Origin: Devosia sp. 67-54
GTDB taxonomy: Bacteria > Pseudomonadota > Alphaproteobacteria > Rhizobiales > Devosiaceae
Direction: 5' to 3'
Assembly: GCF_001899075.1 (NCBI RefSeq)
Contig: NZ_MKVA01000009.1
Span: 1-64,000 of the forward strand
Length of the DNA: 64,000 nt
Position numbers and translations under genes: made by a program. Within the stretch, counting starts at the first letter, position 1, and each line of letters opens with the position of its first letter. The notes below the pieces were generated by a model that saw nothing but the letters and a program-made list of their open reading frames with translations, ran no database searches and was not told the DNA's origin. This document shows, piece after piece, positions 1 to 8,914 of this stretch.

Positions 1-56
1 AAAATAACCCTCGACCTGTTCTTCAACAGACACACCATGAGTCCAGTGTAAACACT

Positions 57-94
57 GCCCCCTTGCGGGGAGGGGTCGGGGGGTGGGGGCCACA
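57..94. repeat. GC-rich palindromic intergenic repeat unit (copy 1)
   Basis: An 18-nt core at 58-75 (CCCCCTTGCGGGGAGGGG) is followed by a G-rich tail. The same core and tail recur at 22321-22353. The unit lies just past the stop of the minus-strand gene ending at 131, as such elements usually lie at gene ends. The sequence match is seen directly; calling it a rhizobial-type intergenic palindromic element is inference. The 50 bases before it hold nothing I can assign. Confidence 0.6.
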
Positions 95-130
95 GCCACC
101 AGATGCGCGTCCGTTCGGCCGTGAACCGCT

Positions 131-1117
131 CTAGCCGCCGATCTTGCCGCCCAGTTCGTCCTCGACATGGGCGCGGATGATCTCGTCCATCGAGCGTTCG
201 GCCACGAACCCCAGCGCCAGCGCCCGCCTGGTGTCGAAATTGCGCGGCCAGCCCGCGACGATCCTGACGATGGTCGGGTCGGCCTCCTCGCGGATCAGCT
301 TCACCGCCTTGTCGCCGGCGATCCGCCGCAGCGCCTCGATCTCCTCGCCCACGGTGGCGCTGAGGCCGGGCGCGCTCACCGTGCGGCGCCAGCCGAGCGC
401 CGCGCTGTCGAGCGTCGCCGCATGCAACAGGAAGCCGACCGCGGCGCGCGGGCTCGCGAACCAGTGCCGCACGTCGCGGCTCACCGGTAGCACCGCTTCC
501 TTGCCGCTGAGCGGCTCGCGCAGGATGTTGGAGAAGAACCCCGAGGCCGCCAGGTTCGGCTTGCCCGGCCGCACCACGATGGTGGGCAGGCGGATGCCGA
601 CGCCGTCGACGAACCCCTTGCGCGAATAGTCGTTGAGCAGCAGCTCGCCGATGGCCTTCTGCGTGCCGTAGCTGGTGAGCGGCGTCGAGAAGAACTCGTC
701 GTCGATGGCATCCGGGAACGGCGCGCCGAACACCGCGATCGAGGAGGTGAACACCAGCCGCGGCAGGTACGGCGCCGTCTGCCCTTCGCGCCGGATGGCC
801 TCGAGCAGGTCGCGCGTGCCGTCGAGATTGATGCGGTAGCCCTTCTCGAAATCCGCCTCGGCCTCGCCCGAAACGATCGCCGCCAGGTGGAAGATCAGGT
901 CCGGGCGCTTGCCCACCAGCGACGCCGCGGCGCCGGGCGCGCTAAGGTCGAGCGCCAGCGTCTCGACCGCCGCTTCGGTCTTGGGCGCCGCCGCGGCGAC
1001 CACGTCGGCCAGCGTCAGCCGCGCGATCGGCTTGCCGCCCACCTCGCCGCTCCGGACCAGCGCTTCGGTGAGCTTGCGGCCGACCATGCCGGCCGCGCCG
1101 ATGATGAGAATATGCAC
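131..1117 (-). CDS. denD: NAD-dependent epimerase/dehydratase, D-erythronate dehydrogenase-like
   Basis: A 328-residue extended short-chain dehydrogenase/epimerase. The N-terminal nucleotide-binding loop reads IGAAGMVG, the active-site serine region is FTSSIAVFG, and the catalytic Tyr-x3-Lys is in SYGTQK. The overall sequence resembles the DenD family, which oxidises D-erythronate at C2 with NAD in tetronate catabolism; that specificity is inferred from resemblance. The start is GTG at 1117, preceded by a good Shine-Dalgarno (TGGAGG, about 8 bases upstream). The usual partners (tetronate kinase and decarboxylase/isomerase) are not in this window, so its pathway is unproven here. It lies 57 bases downstream of the caspase-like gene on the same strand. 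Confidence 0.8.
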   Translation of the reverse strand: MHILIIGAAGMVGRKLTEALVRSGEVGGKPIARLTLADVVAAAAPKTEAAVETLALDLSAPGAAASLVGKRPDLIFHLAAIVSGEAEADFEKGYRINLDGTRDLLEAIRREGQTAPYLPRLVFTSSIAVFGAPFPDAIDDEFFSTPLTSYGTQKAIGELLLNDYSRKGFVDGVGIRLPTIVVRPGKPNLAASGFFSNILREPLSGKEAVLPVSRDVRHWFASPRAAVGFLLHAATLDSAALGWRRTVSAPGLSATVGEEIEALRRIAGDKAVKLIREEADPTIVRIVAGWPRNFDTRRALALGFVAERSMDEIIRAHVEDELGGKIGG

Positions 1118-1174
1118 GAGAAAGCCTCCAGCGATGCGGCCGGGACCTTAGCCGCCGCCGCACCCGACGGAAAC

Positions 1175-3829
1175 CTATTTGGGCAGGATCGCCAGCACCT
1201 TGTCCACTGCCGCGAGATATTGCGTGTAGAAATCGTCCGCCGGCGCCCCGAGCTCGCGCATCCTGTCGCGCGCCGCAAGGGTGATCTGCTGCGCTTCCAG
1301 CACCGGCGCGCGGTCCATCGTCTTCAGCCCCTTCATCAGCAGCGTCGTGGCGATGGCCGTCTGCAGCCCCTGCCATTTGCTGGCGCCGCGCGCCACGGTG
1401 GTGATCTCGCCGGCCGCGTCGTACGCGGCGAGGGCCGCATCGAGATTGGGCGCGGGGTCCTCGTATTCGGCCAGCGCCGCCAGCGCGTTGCCCAAATTCT
1501 GCTGGTAGTCGGCCCAGTCGAGCGGCATCGACTCGCGCGACGTCGTCGCCACCACGTCGCGATAGATGCCCACCGCCTGCCGCAGCGGCGCCGGATCGCC
1601 GGTCTCGTCCGCCAGCTTCTTGAGCGTGATGGCGAGGTTGTTGCTCGAGCGCACCCACTGCGCCGGCGTGCGCTCGCGCGTGTGCACCTGGAGCACGCTT
1701 TCGTAGAGCTGGGCCGCCTTGCGCAGGTCGGGCGGCGAATGGTTCATCTCGCCCTTCTGCTCGTAGCCCGACGCCAGCGTGTGGCTGAGCATCGCCCGGT
1801 CGAGCGGATTGAGGCTGCTGCCCTTGGCGTCGAGCGCGCTGTGCAGGGTGGTCAGCGCCACCTCGAGGATGGCGTTGGCATCGGCGCGCGCCTTGACCAC
1901 TTCGGGAATGTTGGTGGGGTCGGCGACGCCGGCCGCGGCGGCGGCCATCTCGGCATTGTCGGTCGCCGCATAGGTGAGCGCGGCGAGATCGACGCGCACC
2001 GCCGTGAGGTTGCCCAGCGTCACGCTCCATTTGGCCGGCATGTCCTCCGGCGTGAACACCGTGAGCGCGGCCTGCATCGCGGCCACCGCCTCGTCCAGCA
2101 TGGCGGTGTCGCGCTGGCGCATGCCGATGGTGTAGAGGATGTTGCCCAGATTGTTCTGGGTGTTGGCCCACTCGACGGGCATCGCCGCCTTGGTCCGCAC
2201 GTCGAGCGCGGCGCGATACGACAGCAGCGAGGTCTCGAGCATGCTGGGGTCGGTCAGCCGGTCGCCCAGCACCTGCTGCGCCTGCCCCATGCGGTCGCGC
2301 ACCTCCGACCAGCCGGTGGGATCGTTCTCCCGCGGCGCCAGCGTCAGCGCGTCGTGATAGACGAACAGCGCCGCCGTGATCGCGGCGTTGTCGGCCTTGT
2401 AATAGCCCTGGTCGTAGAGCGCATCGCCCTGCCCGATCTTGTAGGTCAGCGCCTGCGCCTTGTCCCAGTCCTTCACCGCGTCATAGGCCTTGCCGTAGAG
2501 CTCGGCCGCGTGCCGGTGGTCGAAATTCAGGAGCGCCGTCGCCGCGTTCTGCGCATAGGTCGCGGCGATGTCGAGCATGTCCTGGCGAAGCTGTTCGGCC
2601 TGCTTCTGCTTCTGGTCGAGCAGCGTATCGGCGCGGCCGCTGGCCGCGTCGCGATATTTGAGCGCCAGCGCGATGGCGCCTTCCGCCTCGGCGTCGTCGG
2701 CCAGCTTGGAAAGCCGTTCCAGCTCGGGGTCGGTCTTCACCGCCTGCGGCTTCTCGGCGATGATCTGCTTCAGCCGCTCGGCCCCCTTCTGCAATTGCTG
2801 TTCGACGTCGCCGCCCTCGTCGCTGGTCTTGATGCCGAGCACGTCGAGCATGCCGTAGAGCGCATCGAGCGGCACCTTTTCCTGGCCGGCGAGCTGCTCG
2901 ACATATTTCTTCGTCGCCACCGGCGTGCCGGCGATGCTGAGCAGCAGCTTGCGCCGCTCGCTCTTGATCGCCGACTGGTCGGAATCGCCGTCTCCGTCCG
3001 CCGGCGCCTCGAAATTCAGCACCTTGCGCAGCGACGAATTGGTCCACGGCAATTGCCTGGCCTTGGTCTTGAGATAGACCTCCTCGGTGACCATGGTCAT
3101 CACGTCGCCGAACGAATAGCCGCCGGCGGCGAAATGCTTGAGCAAAGCCGCGGCATAGGGCGAATTCTCGCCCGGCGCCCCGTCCAGCGCCGGCTCGCCC
3201 GGGCTTGCCGAAAAGCCGATGACCGAGCCGAAGCTGTCCGGATCGGCCGCCTTGACCGCCACCGGCGTCGGCCCGCGCACCGGGGCGAGCCCGTGCCCCT
3301 CGACCGGCGTCGGCGCGGTGTCGCCCGGCAGCACGATGGTCTGCCCCGGCGGGAACGGATCGGAGCGGCAAGCGTCGAGCAGGATGATCGACACCGGCAC
3401 CACCCTGGCAAGCGCATCGAGGATCGGCTGCACCGCGATCATGCTGGCGCCCGCCGTCTCCGGCGTCTTGAGGTCGGTATCGGTGGGGGCGATGAAGTTC
3501 TGCCCCTTGGCCTCGATGCCGTGCCCCGAATAGTAGATCAGCGCGATGTCGGCATCCTTGGCTTCGTCCTCGAAGCGGGCGATCGCCTCCTGCAATTCGT
3601 CGCCATCGGCATTGAGCACGCGGTCGACGTCGAAGCCGAGATCGCCCAGCAGCCGGTCGATGTCGCGCGCGTCCTTGCTCGGATTGGCGAGCGCCGGCAA
3701 TTGCTCGTATTTGCTCTCGCCGATGACCAGCGCCACCCCGTGCATCGCCTGGGCGGCCCATGCAACCTGAGTGGCGGCAAGCGGGCTGGCCGCGAAAACG
3801 GTGGCGACGAACAGGACGCGGAAGATCAC
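1175..3829 (-). CDS. Secreted caspase-family (C14) protein with TPR-like repeats
   Basis: An 884-residue protein with an N-terminal signal sequence (hydrophobic residues about 4-26). A caspase p20-like domain spans about residues 30-260. The catalytic histidine is in YYSGHG (His103) and the cysteine in LLDACRSDPF (Cys154), so the dyad is intact. From about residue 380 to the end the sequence is helical with TPR-like units carrying repeated NLGN/NLA motifs (for example QNNLGNILYTIG). Bacterial orthocaspases of this layout probably cleave after Arg/Lys and have mostly unknown roles in signalling or regulated death. The start is GTG with a weak Shine-Dalgarno; a later start would lose the signal peptide. 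It is divergent from the operon starting at 4043, across a 213-base gap in which I see no clear promoter. Confidence 0.85.
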   Translation of the reverse strand: MIFRVLFVATVFAASPLAATQVAWAAQAMHGVALVIGESKYEQLPALANPSKDARDIDRLLGDLGFDVDRVLNADGDELQEAIARFEDEAKDADIALIYYSGHGIEAKGQNFIAPTDTDLKTPETAGASMIAVQPILDALARVVPVSIILLDACRSDPFPPGQTIVLPGDTAPTPVEGHGLAPVRGPTPVAVKAADPDSFGSVIGFSASPGEPALDGAPGENSPYAAALLKHFAAGGYSFGDVMTMVTEEVYLKTKARQLPWTNSSLRKVLNFEAPADGDGDSDQSAIKSERRKLLLSIAGTPVATKKYVEQLAGQEKVPLDALYGMLDVLGIKTSDEGGDVEQQLQKGAERLKQIIAEKPQAVKTDPELERLSKLADDAEAEGAIALALKYRDAASGRADTLLDQKQKQAEQLRQDMLDIAATYAQNAATALLNFDHRHAAELYGKAYDAVKDWDKAQALTYKIGQGDALYDQGYYKADNAAITAALFVYHDALTLAPRENDPTGWSEVRDRMGQAQQVLGDRLTDPSMLETSLLSYRAALDVRTKAAMPVEWANTQNNLGNILYTIGMRQRDTAMLDEAVAAMQAALTVFTPEDMPAKWSVTLGNLTAVRVDLAALTYAATDNAEMAAAAAGVADPTNIPEVVKARADANAILEVALTTLHSALDAKGSSLNPLDRAMLSHTLASGYEQKGEMNHSPPDLRKAAQLYESVLQVHTRERTPAQWVRSSNNLAITLKKLADETGDPAPLRQAVGIYRDVVATTSRESMPLDWADYQQNLGNALAALAEYEDPAPNLDAALAAYDAAGEITTVARGASKWQGLQTAIATTLLMKGLKTMDRAPVLEAQQITLAARDRMRELGAPADDFYTQYLAAVDKVLAILPK

Positions 3830-4042
3830 GGGTGGGCTTTCGGCATGGTCGAAACGGCGGGCTTACCCCAATAGACGCCTCAGGCGGCGCTATCCTTGGC
3901 CGCCCCGCGGCCGGCGGGCAAGATGCAAAACATAGGCGGCCCAACCTGAACGGCAGCTAAACCGGGTTGGACGGCGCCTTCCGATCGGCTAACAAGGCGC
4001 CGCCGGGTCGTTCTCCGGTCGAGGAGGAGCATCCGGGCCAAA

Positions 4043-4930
4043 ATGTCGGACGTCGAAGGCCGTATCGCCGCGCTGCCGATCTGGACCGGCCCCGTGGCCC
4101 TCGCCCCGCTGGCGGGCGGCATCTCCAACCAGAGCTTCACCGCCACCGATTCCACCGGCAGATACGTCGTCCGCATCACCCGCGACTTCCCCTTCCACCA
4201 CGTCTTCCGCGACCGCGAGGTGATGGCGGCCCGCGCCGCCCACGCCGCCGGCTTTGCCCCGGAGGTGGTGCATGCCGAGCCCGGCCTGATGGTGTCGCGC
4301 TTCATCGAGGGCGAGGTGCTGACGGCCGACCGGGTGCGCGCCGCCATCCCGCGCATCGCCGCCTTCCTCCGCCGCTTCCACCATGACATGCCGCCCGGCC
4401 TCAGCGGCCCGGGCTTCATCTTCTGGGTGTTCCACGTCAACCGCGACTACCTGCGCCAATTGCGCGAGACGGGCCACGCCGACGCCCCGCTCGCCGCCTG
4501 GCAGGCGATCAACGCCGAGCTCGAAGCGGCGCAGACGGATTTGCCCATCGTCGTCGGCCACCATGACCTGCTGCCCGCCAACCTCATCGACGACGGCCGC
4601 CGCCTGTGGCTGATCGACTACGAATATGCCGGCTTCGGCACCGCCATGTTCGACCTCGCCAATCTGAGCTCGAACAACCATTTCTCGGCCGCCGAGTCCG
4701 AGACATTGCTCGCGAGCTATTTCGGCGCCCCGCCGAGCGCGGCGGTGCGGCGCAGCCATGCCGCGATGGAGGCCGCCTCGCTGCTGCGCGAGGCACTGTG
4801 GTCGCTGGTCTCGGTCGACCATCTCGACCGCCCCGGCGTCGACTACGCCGCCTATGCCGACGAGAATTTCGCCCGGCTCGACATTGCGCTCGGCGCGTAT
4901 CGCCGGCGCTTCGGCGGGCCGCCCGCATGA
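4043..4930 (+). CDS. Choline/ethanolamine kinase-family phosphotransferase
   Basis: A 295-residue APH-fold kinase. The catalytic loop is GHHDLLPAN (Asp175, Asn180) and the metal-binding Asp is in LIDYEYAG (Asp192), followed by FDLANLSSNN, typical of choline/thiamine-kinase-like proteins. It should phosphorylate a small hydroxyl compound; the substrate is not evident. It is the first gene of a plus-strand operon and overlaps the next gene by 4 bases (ATGA). Its neighbour is a dimethylglycine-dehydrogenase-like demethylase, so an N-methylated amino alcohol is a reasonable guess, but only inference. A GAGGAGGAG stretch lies 13 bases before the chosen ATG, which is rather far. Confidence 0.8.
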   Translation: MSDVEGRIAALPIWTGPVALAPLAGGISNQSFTATDSTGRYVVRITRDFPFHHVFRDREVMAARAAHAAGFAPEVVHAEPGLMVSRFIEGEVLTADRVRAAIPRIAAFLRRFHHDMPPGLSGPGFIFWVFHVNRDYLRQLRETGHADAPLAAWQAINAELEAAQTDLPIVVGHHDLLPANLIDDGRRLWLIDYEYAGFGTAMFDLANLSSNNHFSAAESETLLASYFGAPPSAAVRRSHAAMEAASLLREALWSLVSVDHLDRPGVDYAAYADENFARLDIALGAYRRRFGGPPA

Positions 4931-7350
4931 CCTTGCCGGCGCACGCGCAGATCGTGGTGATCGGCGGCGGCATCATCGGCTGCTCGACGGCCTACCATCT
5001 GGCGAAGGAGCACAAGGCCGACGTGCTGCTGCTCGAACAGGGCAAGCTCACCTCGGGCTCGACCTGGCACGCGGCCGGGCTCGTCGGCCAGCTCCGCTCC
5101 TCGGCCTCGATCACCCAGGTGCTGAAACGCTCGGTCGAGCTCTACAAGACCCTCGAGGCCGAGACCGGCCTCGCCACCGGCTGGAAGATGACCGGCTGCC
5201 TGCGCCTCGCCATGACCGACGACCGCTGGACCGAGTACAAGCGGCTCGCCACCACGGCGCGCAGCTTCGGCATGGAGATGGAGCTGATCTCGCCCGCCGA
5301 GGTCAAGCGCATGTGGCCGCTGCTCGACGTCTCCGACCTGATCGGCGCCTCGTGGCTGCCCACCGACGGCCAGGCCTCGCCCTCCGACATCACGCAATCG
5401 CTGGCCCGCGGCGCCCGCATGCACGGCGCCAGGATCCACGAGGGCGTGCGCGTCACCGGCTTCGAGATGCAGGGCGCGCGCATCGCCGCGGTGCTCACCA
5501 CCGCCGGCCGCATCGCCTGCGACACGGTCATCAACTGCGCCGGCATGTGGGCCCGCGAGATCGGCGCCATGGCCGGCGTCGCGGTGCCGCTGCAGCCGGT
5601 CAGGCACCAGTACATCGTCACCGAAAAGATCGACGGCCTCGCTCCCGGCCTGCCGACGCTGCGCGACCCCGACCGGCGCACCTACTTCAAGGAGGAGGTC
5701 GGCGGCCTGGTGATGGGCGGCTACGAGCCCGACCCCATCGCCTGGACCACCGGCGACATCCCGCGCCCCTTCGAGTTCCAGCTCTTCGACGACGATTGGG
5801 AGCATTTCGGCCAGCATCTCGAGCAGGCGATGGCGCGCGTGCCAGTGCTCGCCACCGCCGGCATCCGGCAGATGATCAACGGCCCCGAAAGCTTCACCCC
5901 CGACGGCAATTTCATCCTCGGCGCCGCGCCCGAATGCGCCAATCTGTACGTCGGCGCCGGCTTCAACGCCTTCGGCATCGCCTCGGCCGGCGGCGCCGGC
6001 TGGGCCCTGGCCGAATGGGCCATGCGCGGCGAAGCGCCGCTCGACCTCTGGGTCGTCGACATCCGCCGCTTCTCGGCCCTCCACCGCGACCGCGACTGGG
6101 TCAGCGAGCGCACCCTCGAGGCTTACGGCAAGCACTACACAATCGCCTACCCGCACGAGGAATATGAGAGCGGCCGCAACCGCATCGTCTCGCCGCTCTA
6201 CGATCGCCTCAAGGCCGCCGGCGCCGTGTTCGGCAGCAAGCTCGGCTGGGAGCGCCCCAGCTGGTTCGCCCCGCCCGGCAGCGAGCCGCACGACCGCTAT
6301 GCCATGGGCCGACAGAACTGGTTCGACGCCGTCGGCGCCGAGCACCGGCTGGTGCGCGAAAAGGCCGGCCTCTTCGACCAGTCCTCCTTCGCCAAATACG
6401 AGGTCGCCGGCAAGGACGCCGCGGCGGCGCTGAGCTGGATCGCCGCCAACAGCGTCGACAAGCCCGTCGGCCGCCTGACCTACACGCAGCTGCTGAACTC
6501 GCGCGGCGGCATCGAATGCGATCTCACCATCGCGCGCCTTGCCGACGACCGCTTCTACATCGTCACCGGCACCGGCTTTCGCACCCACGACCTCGCCTGG
6601 ATACGCGACCATATCCCGGCTGGCAGCGACGCCACCATCGCCGACGTCACCGAAGACTTCGGCACGCTGGTGCTGATGGGCCCGCGCGCCCGCGACATCC
6701 TCGGCGCCGTGACCGGTGCCGACATCTCCAACGCCGCCTTCCCCTTCGGCCATGTGCGCCTCGTCCCCATCGCCGGGCACGAGGTGCGCGCCCTGCGCGT
6801 CACCTATGTCGGCGAGCTCGGCTGGGAGCTGCACGTGCCGCTCGCCGCCACCGGCGACGTCTACGACGCGCTGCTCGCCGCCGGCGCGCCGCACGGCCTC
6901 CGCCCGGTCGGCTATCGCGCCCTCGACTCGCTGCGCCTCGAAAAGGGCTATCGCGCCTGGGGCAGCGACATCACGCCCAACGACACGCCGTTCGAGGCCG
7001 GGCTCGGCTGGGCGGTAAAGCTCGGATCCGGCGTGCCGTTCCTCGGCCGCGACGCACTTGTTGCGCTGCAGGACAAGCCGCTGAGGAAACGGCTTGCCAC
7101 CTTCACCACCGCTCGCGAGGACATCGTTCTACTCGGCCGCGAGACCATCTTGCGCAATGGCGAGTTCGCCGGCTACCTCACCTCCGGCGGCTATGGCTAC
7201 ACGATTGGCAAGCCCATCGGCATGGGCTATGTGCGCCACCCGGAGCCCCAGGCGGGCAACTACGAGCTGGTCGTCGCCAATGAGCGGGTCACGGCGCAGA
7301 TTCATTTCGCGCCGCTCTACGACCCGCAGAACGCGAAGGTGAAGGCGTGA
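4927..7350 (+). CDS. FAD-dependent oxidoreductase, dimethylglycine/sarcosine dehydrogenase-like (DAO + GcvT domains)
   Basis: An 807-residue enzyme. The N-terminal D-amino-acid-oxidase fold has FAD motif [11 protein letters not shown] and the sequence GSTWHAAGL, whose histidine (His48) matches the covalent-FAD histidine of dimethylglycine dehydrogenase. The C-terminal half (about residues 430-807) is GcvT/aminomethyltransferase-like, the folate-binding part that captures the one-carbon unit. Such enzymes oxidatively demethylate N-methyl amines and pass electrons to electron-transfer flavoprotein; etfB and etfA follow directly, overlapping by 4 bases each, which supports this. The exact substrate (dimethylglycine, sarcosine, methylaminobutanoate or another) cannot be read from sequence. 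The ATG start overlaps the upstream stop codon (ATGA). Confidence 0.9.
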   Translation: MTLPAHAQIVVIGGGIIGCSTAYHLAKEHKADVLLLEQGKLTSGSTWHAAGLVGQLRSSASITQVLKRSVELYKTLEAETGLATGWKMTGCLRLAMTDDRWTEYKRLATTARSFGMEMELISPAEVKRMWPLLDVSDLIGASWLPTDGQASPSDITQSLARGARMHGARIHEGVRVTGFEMQGARIAAVLTTAGRIACDTVINCAGMWAREIGAMAGVAVPLQPVRHQYIVTEKIDGLAPGLPTLRDPDRRTYFKEEVGGLVMGGYEPDPIAWTTGDIPRPFEFQLFDDDWEHFGQHLEQAMARVPVLATAGIRQMINGPESFTPDGNFILGAAPECANLYVGAGFNAFGIASAGGAGWALAEWAMRGEAPLDLWVVDIRRFSALHRDRDWVSERTLEAYGKHYTIAYPHEEYESGRNRIVSPLYDRLKAAGAVFGSKLGWERPSWFAPPGSEPHDRYAMGRQNWFDAVGAEHRLVREKAGLFDQSSFAKYEVAGKDAAAALSWIAANSVDKPVGRLTYTQLLNSRGGIECDLTIARLADDRFYIVTGTGFRTHDLAWIRDHIPAGSDATIADVTEDFGTLVLMGPRARDILGAVTGADISNAAFPFGHVRLVPIAGHEVRALRVTYVGELGWELHVPLAATGDVYDALLAAGAPHGLRPVGYRALDSLRLEKGYRAWGSDITPNDTPFEAGLGWAVKLGSGVPFLGRDALVALQDKPLRKRLATFTTAREDIVLLGRETILRNGEFAGYLTSGGYGYTIGKPIGMGYVRHPEPQAGNYELVVANERVTAQIHFAPLYDPQNAKVKA

Positions 7351-8096
7351 AGATAGTGGTGGCCGTCAAGCGCGTCGTCGACGCCAATTTCCGCGTCCGC
7401 GTCAAATCCGACGGCTCGGGCGTCGAGCTCGACAACGTCAAGATGGCGATGAACCCGTTCGACGAGATCGCCGTCGAGGAGGCCATCCGCCTCAGGGAAG
7501 CCGGCATCGCCAGCGAGATCGTCGTCGCGTCCATCGGCCCCGCCAAGGCCGAGGACACGCTGCGCCAGGCCCTCGCCATGGGCGCCGACCGCGCCATCCT
7601 CGTCGTGCACGACGGCAAGGCCGACTCGCTCGGCGTCGCCAAGACCCTTGCCGCCATCGCCCGCAGCGAAGCGCCCGACCTGGTGCTGCTCGGCAAGCAG
7701 GCCATCGACGACGATACCAACGCCACCGGCCAGATGCTGGCCGCCCTGCTCGGCCGCGGCCAGGCAACGTTTGCCAGCCGCATCGCCGTCGCCGACGGCA
7801 AGGCGACCGTCACCCGCGAGGTCGACGGCGGCCTGCAGACGCTGGAGCTGGAGCTGCCCGCCGTGGTCACCACCGACCTCCGCCTCAACACGCCGCGCTT
7901 CACCGCGCTGCCCAACATCATCAAGGCCCGCTCGAAGCCGCTGGCCAAAACCACGCCGGCCGAGCTCGGCGTCGACCTCGCGCCGCGCTTGACGACCCTC
8001 AGGGTCGAGGAACCCGCGGCGCGCCCGCCCGGCATCGTCGTCGGCTCGGTGGACGAATTGCTCGCCAAACTGCGCGACGCGAGGGTGCTGCCATGA
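7347..8096 (+). CDS. etfB: Electron transfer flavoprotein beta subunit
   Basis: A 249-residue protein of normal EtfB length. It has the family N-terminus [12 protein letters not shown], the conserved [11 protein letters not shown] segment and the nucleotide-binding region [16 protein letters not shown]. With EtfA it forms the heterodimer that accepts electrons from FAD dehydrogenases and delivers them to ETF:ubiquinone oxidoreductase. The start is GTG, overlapping the stop of the upstream flavoprotein gene (GTGA). Its place directly after the demethylase suggests the pair serves that enzyme, although it may also be the general ETF of the cell. Confidence 0.95.
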   Translation: MKIVVAVKRVVDANFRVRVKSDGSGVELDNVKMAMNPFDEIAVEEAIRLREAGIASEIVVASIGPAKAEDTLRQALAMGADRAILVVHDGKADSLGVAKTLAAIARSEAPDLVLLGKQAIDDDTNATGQMLAALLGRGQATFASRIAVADGKATVTREVDGGLQTLELELPAVVTTDLRLNTPRFTALPNIIKARSKPLAKTTPAELGVDLAPRLTTLRVEEPAARPPGIVVGSVDELLAKLRDARVLP

Positions 8097-8914
8097 CCAC
8101 GCTGCTCATCGCCGACGGCGCCGCGACCCCGCACGCGCTCACCGCCGCGCTCGCGCTCGGCGCCGAGGTGCACGTGCTGGAGCTGCCGCCGAACGCCATC
8201 GCCGAAGCCTGGGCCGAGCCGATCGCCGCGCTCGCCGGCTACGACGCCATCGTCGCCCCGGCCACCTCGACCGGCAAGAATTTGCTGCCTCGCCTCGCCG
8301 CCCTGCTCGACGTCATGCTGATCTCCGACGTGGTCGAGGTGCTCGCGCCCGACATCTTCAAGCGCCCGACCTATGCCGGCAGCGCCATCGAGACGGTGCA
8401 GTCGGCCGACGCCAGGCGCATCGTCACGGTGCGCGCCTCCGCCTTCCCGCCCACCTCGCTCGCGGGCGTTACGACCATCACGCTGAGCCCCGCCGACACC
8501 ACGCTCTCCCGCCTCGTTTCCGAGGATGCGCAAATCTCCGACCGGCCGGAGCTGGGCTCGGCGAAAATCGTCGTTTCCGGCGGCCGCGCCTTCGGCAGCA
8601 AGGAGACGTTCGACGCCCTGCTCGGCCCGCTGGCGGCCAAACTCGATGCCGCCATCGGCGCCTCGCGCGCCGCGGTCGATGCCGGCTACGCCGCCAACGA
8701 TCTGCAGGTCGGCCAGACCGGCAAGATCGTCGCCCCCGACCTCTACATCGCCATCGGCATCTCCGGCGCCATCCAGCACCTCGCCGGCATGAAATCGAGC
8801 AAGCTGATCGTCGCCATCAATTCCGACCCGCAGGCGCCGATCTTTTCCATCGCCGATTACGGCCTGGTGGGCGATCTGTTCGCGCTGGTGCCCGAGCTGA
8901 CGAGCAAGCTCTAG
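8093..8914 (+). CDS. etfA: Electron transfer flavoprotein alpha subunit (short form)
   Basis: A 273-residue EtfA. The C-terminal FAD domain is complete and strongly conserved ([43 protein letters not shown]). The N-terminal domain is compact: between the opening MTTLLIAD and [14 protein letters not shown] roughly 40 residues present in typical EtfA (about 310 aa) are missing, without any frameshift. It overlaps etfB by 4 bases and abuts the following membrane-protein gene with no spacer, so it is translated within the same operon. Confidence 0.93.
   Translation: MTTLLIADGAATPHALTAALALGAEVHVLELPPNAIAEAWAEPIAALAGYDAIVAPATSTGKNLLPRLAALLDVMLISDVVEVLAPDIFKRPTYAGSAIETVQSADARRIVTVRASAFPPTSLAGVTTITLSPADTTLSRLVSEDAQISDRPELGSAKIVVSGGRAFGSKETFDALLGPLAAKLDAAIGASRAAVDAGYAANDLQVGQTGKIVAPDLYIAIGISGAIQHLAGMKSSKLIVAINSDPQAPIFSIADYGLVGDLFALVPELTSKL

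Noticed and set aside
887-3874. Very long open frame on the plus strand (about 995 codons) opposite the caspase-like gene
   Set aside because: Its translation is Arg/His/Gly-rich low complexity with no domain, while the opposite strand encodes a signal peptide, caspase dyad and TPR repeats. It is a GC-driven shadow frame.
3940-3970. CCCAACC / GGGTTGG inverted repeat in the gap before the kinase gene
   Set aside because: Only 7-bp arms with a 17-base loop, no regulator or terminator context; could easily occur by chance.
4852-6894. Long minus-strand open frame inside the demethylase gene
   Set aside because: The plus-strand frame carries clear FAD and GcvT motifs; the reverse frame is compositionally biased and lacks any domain.
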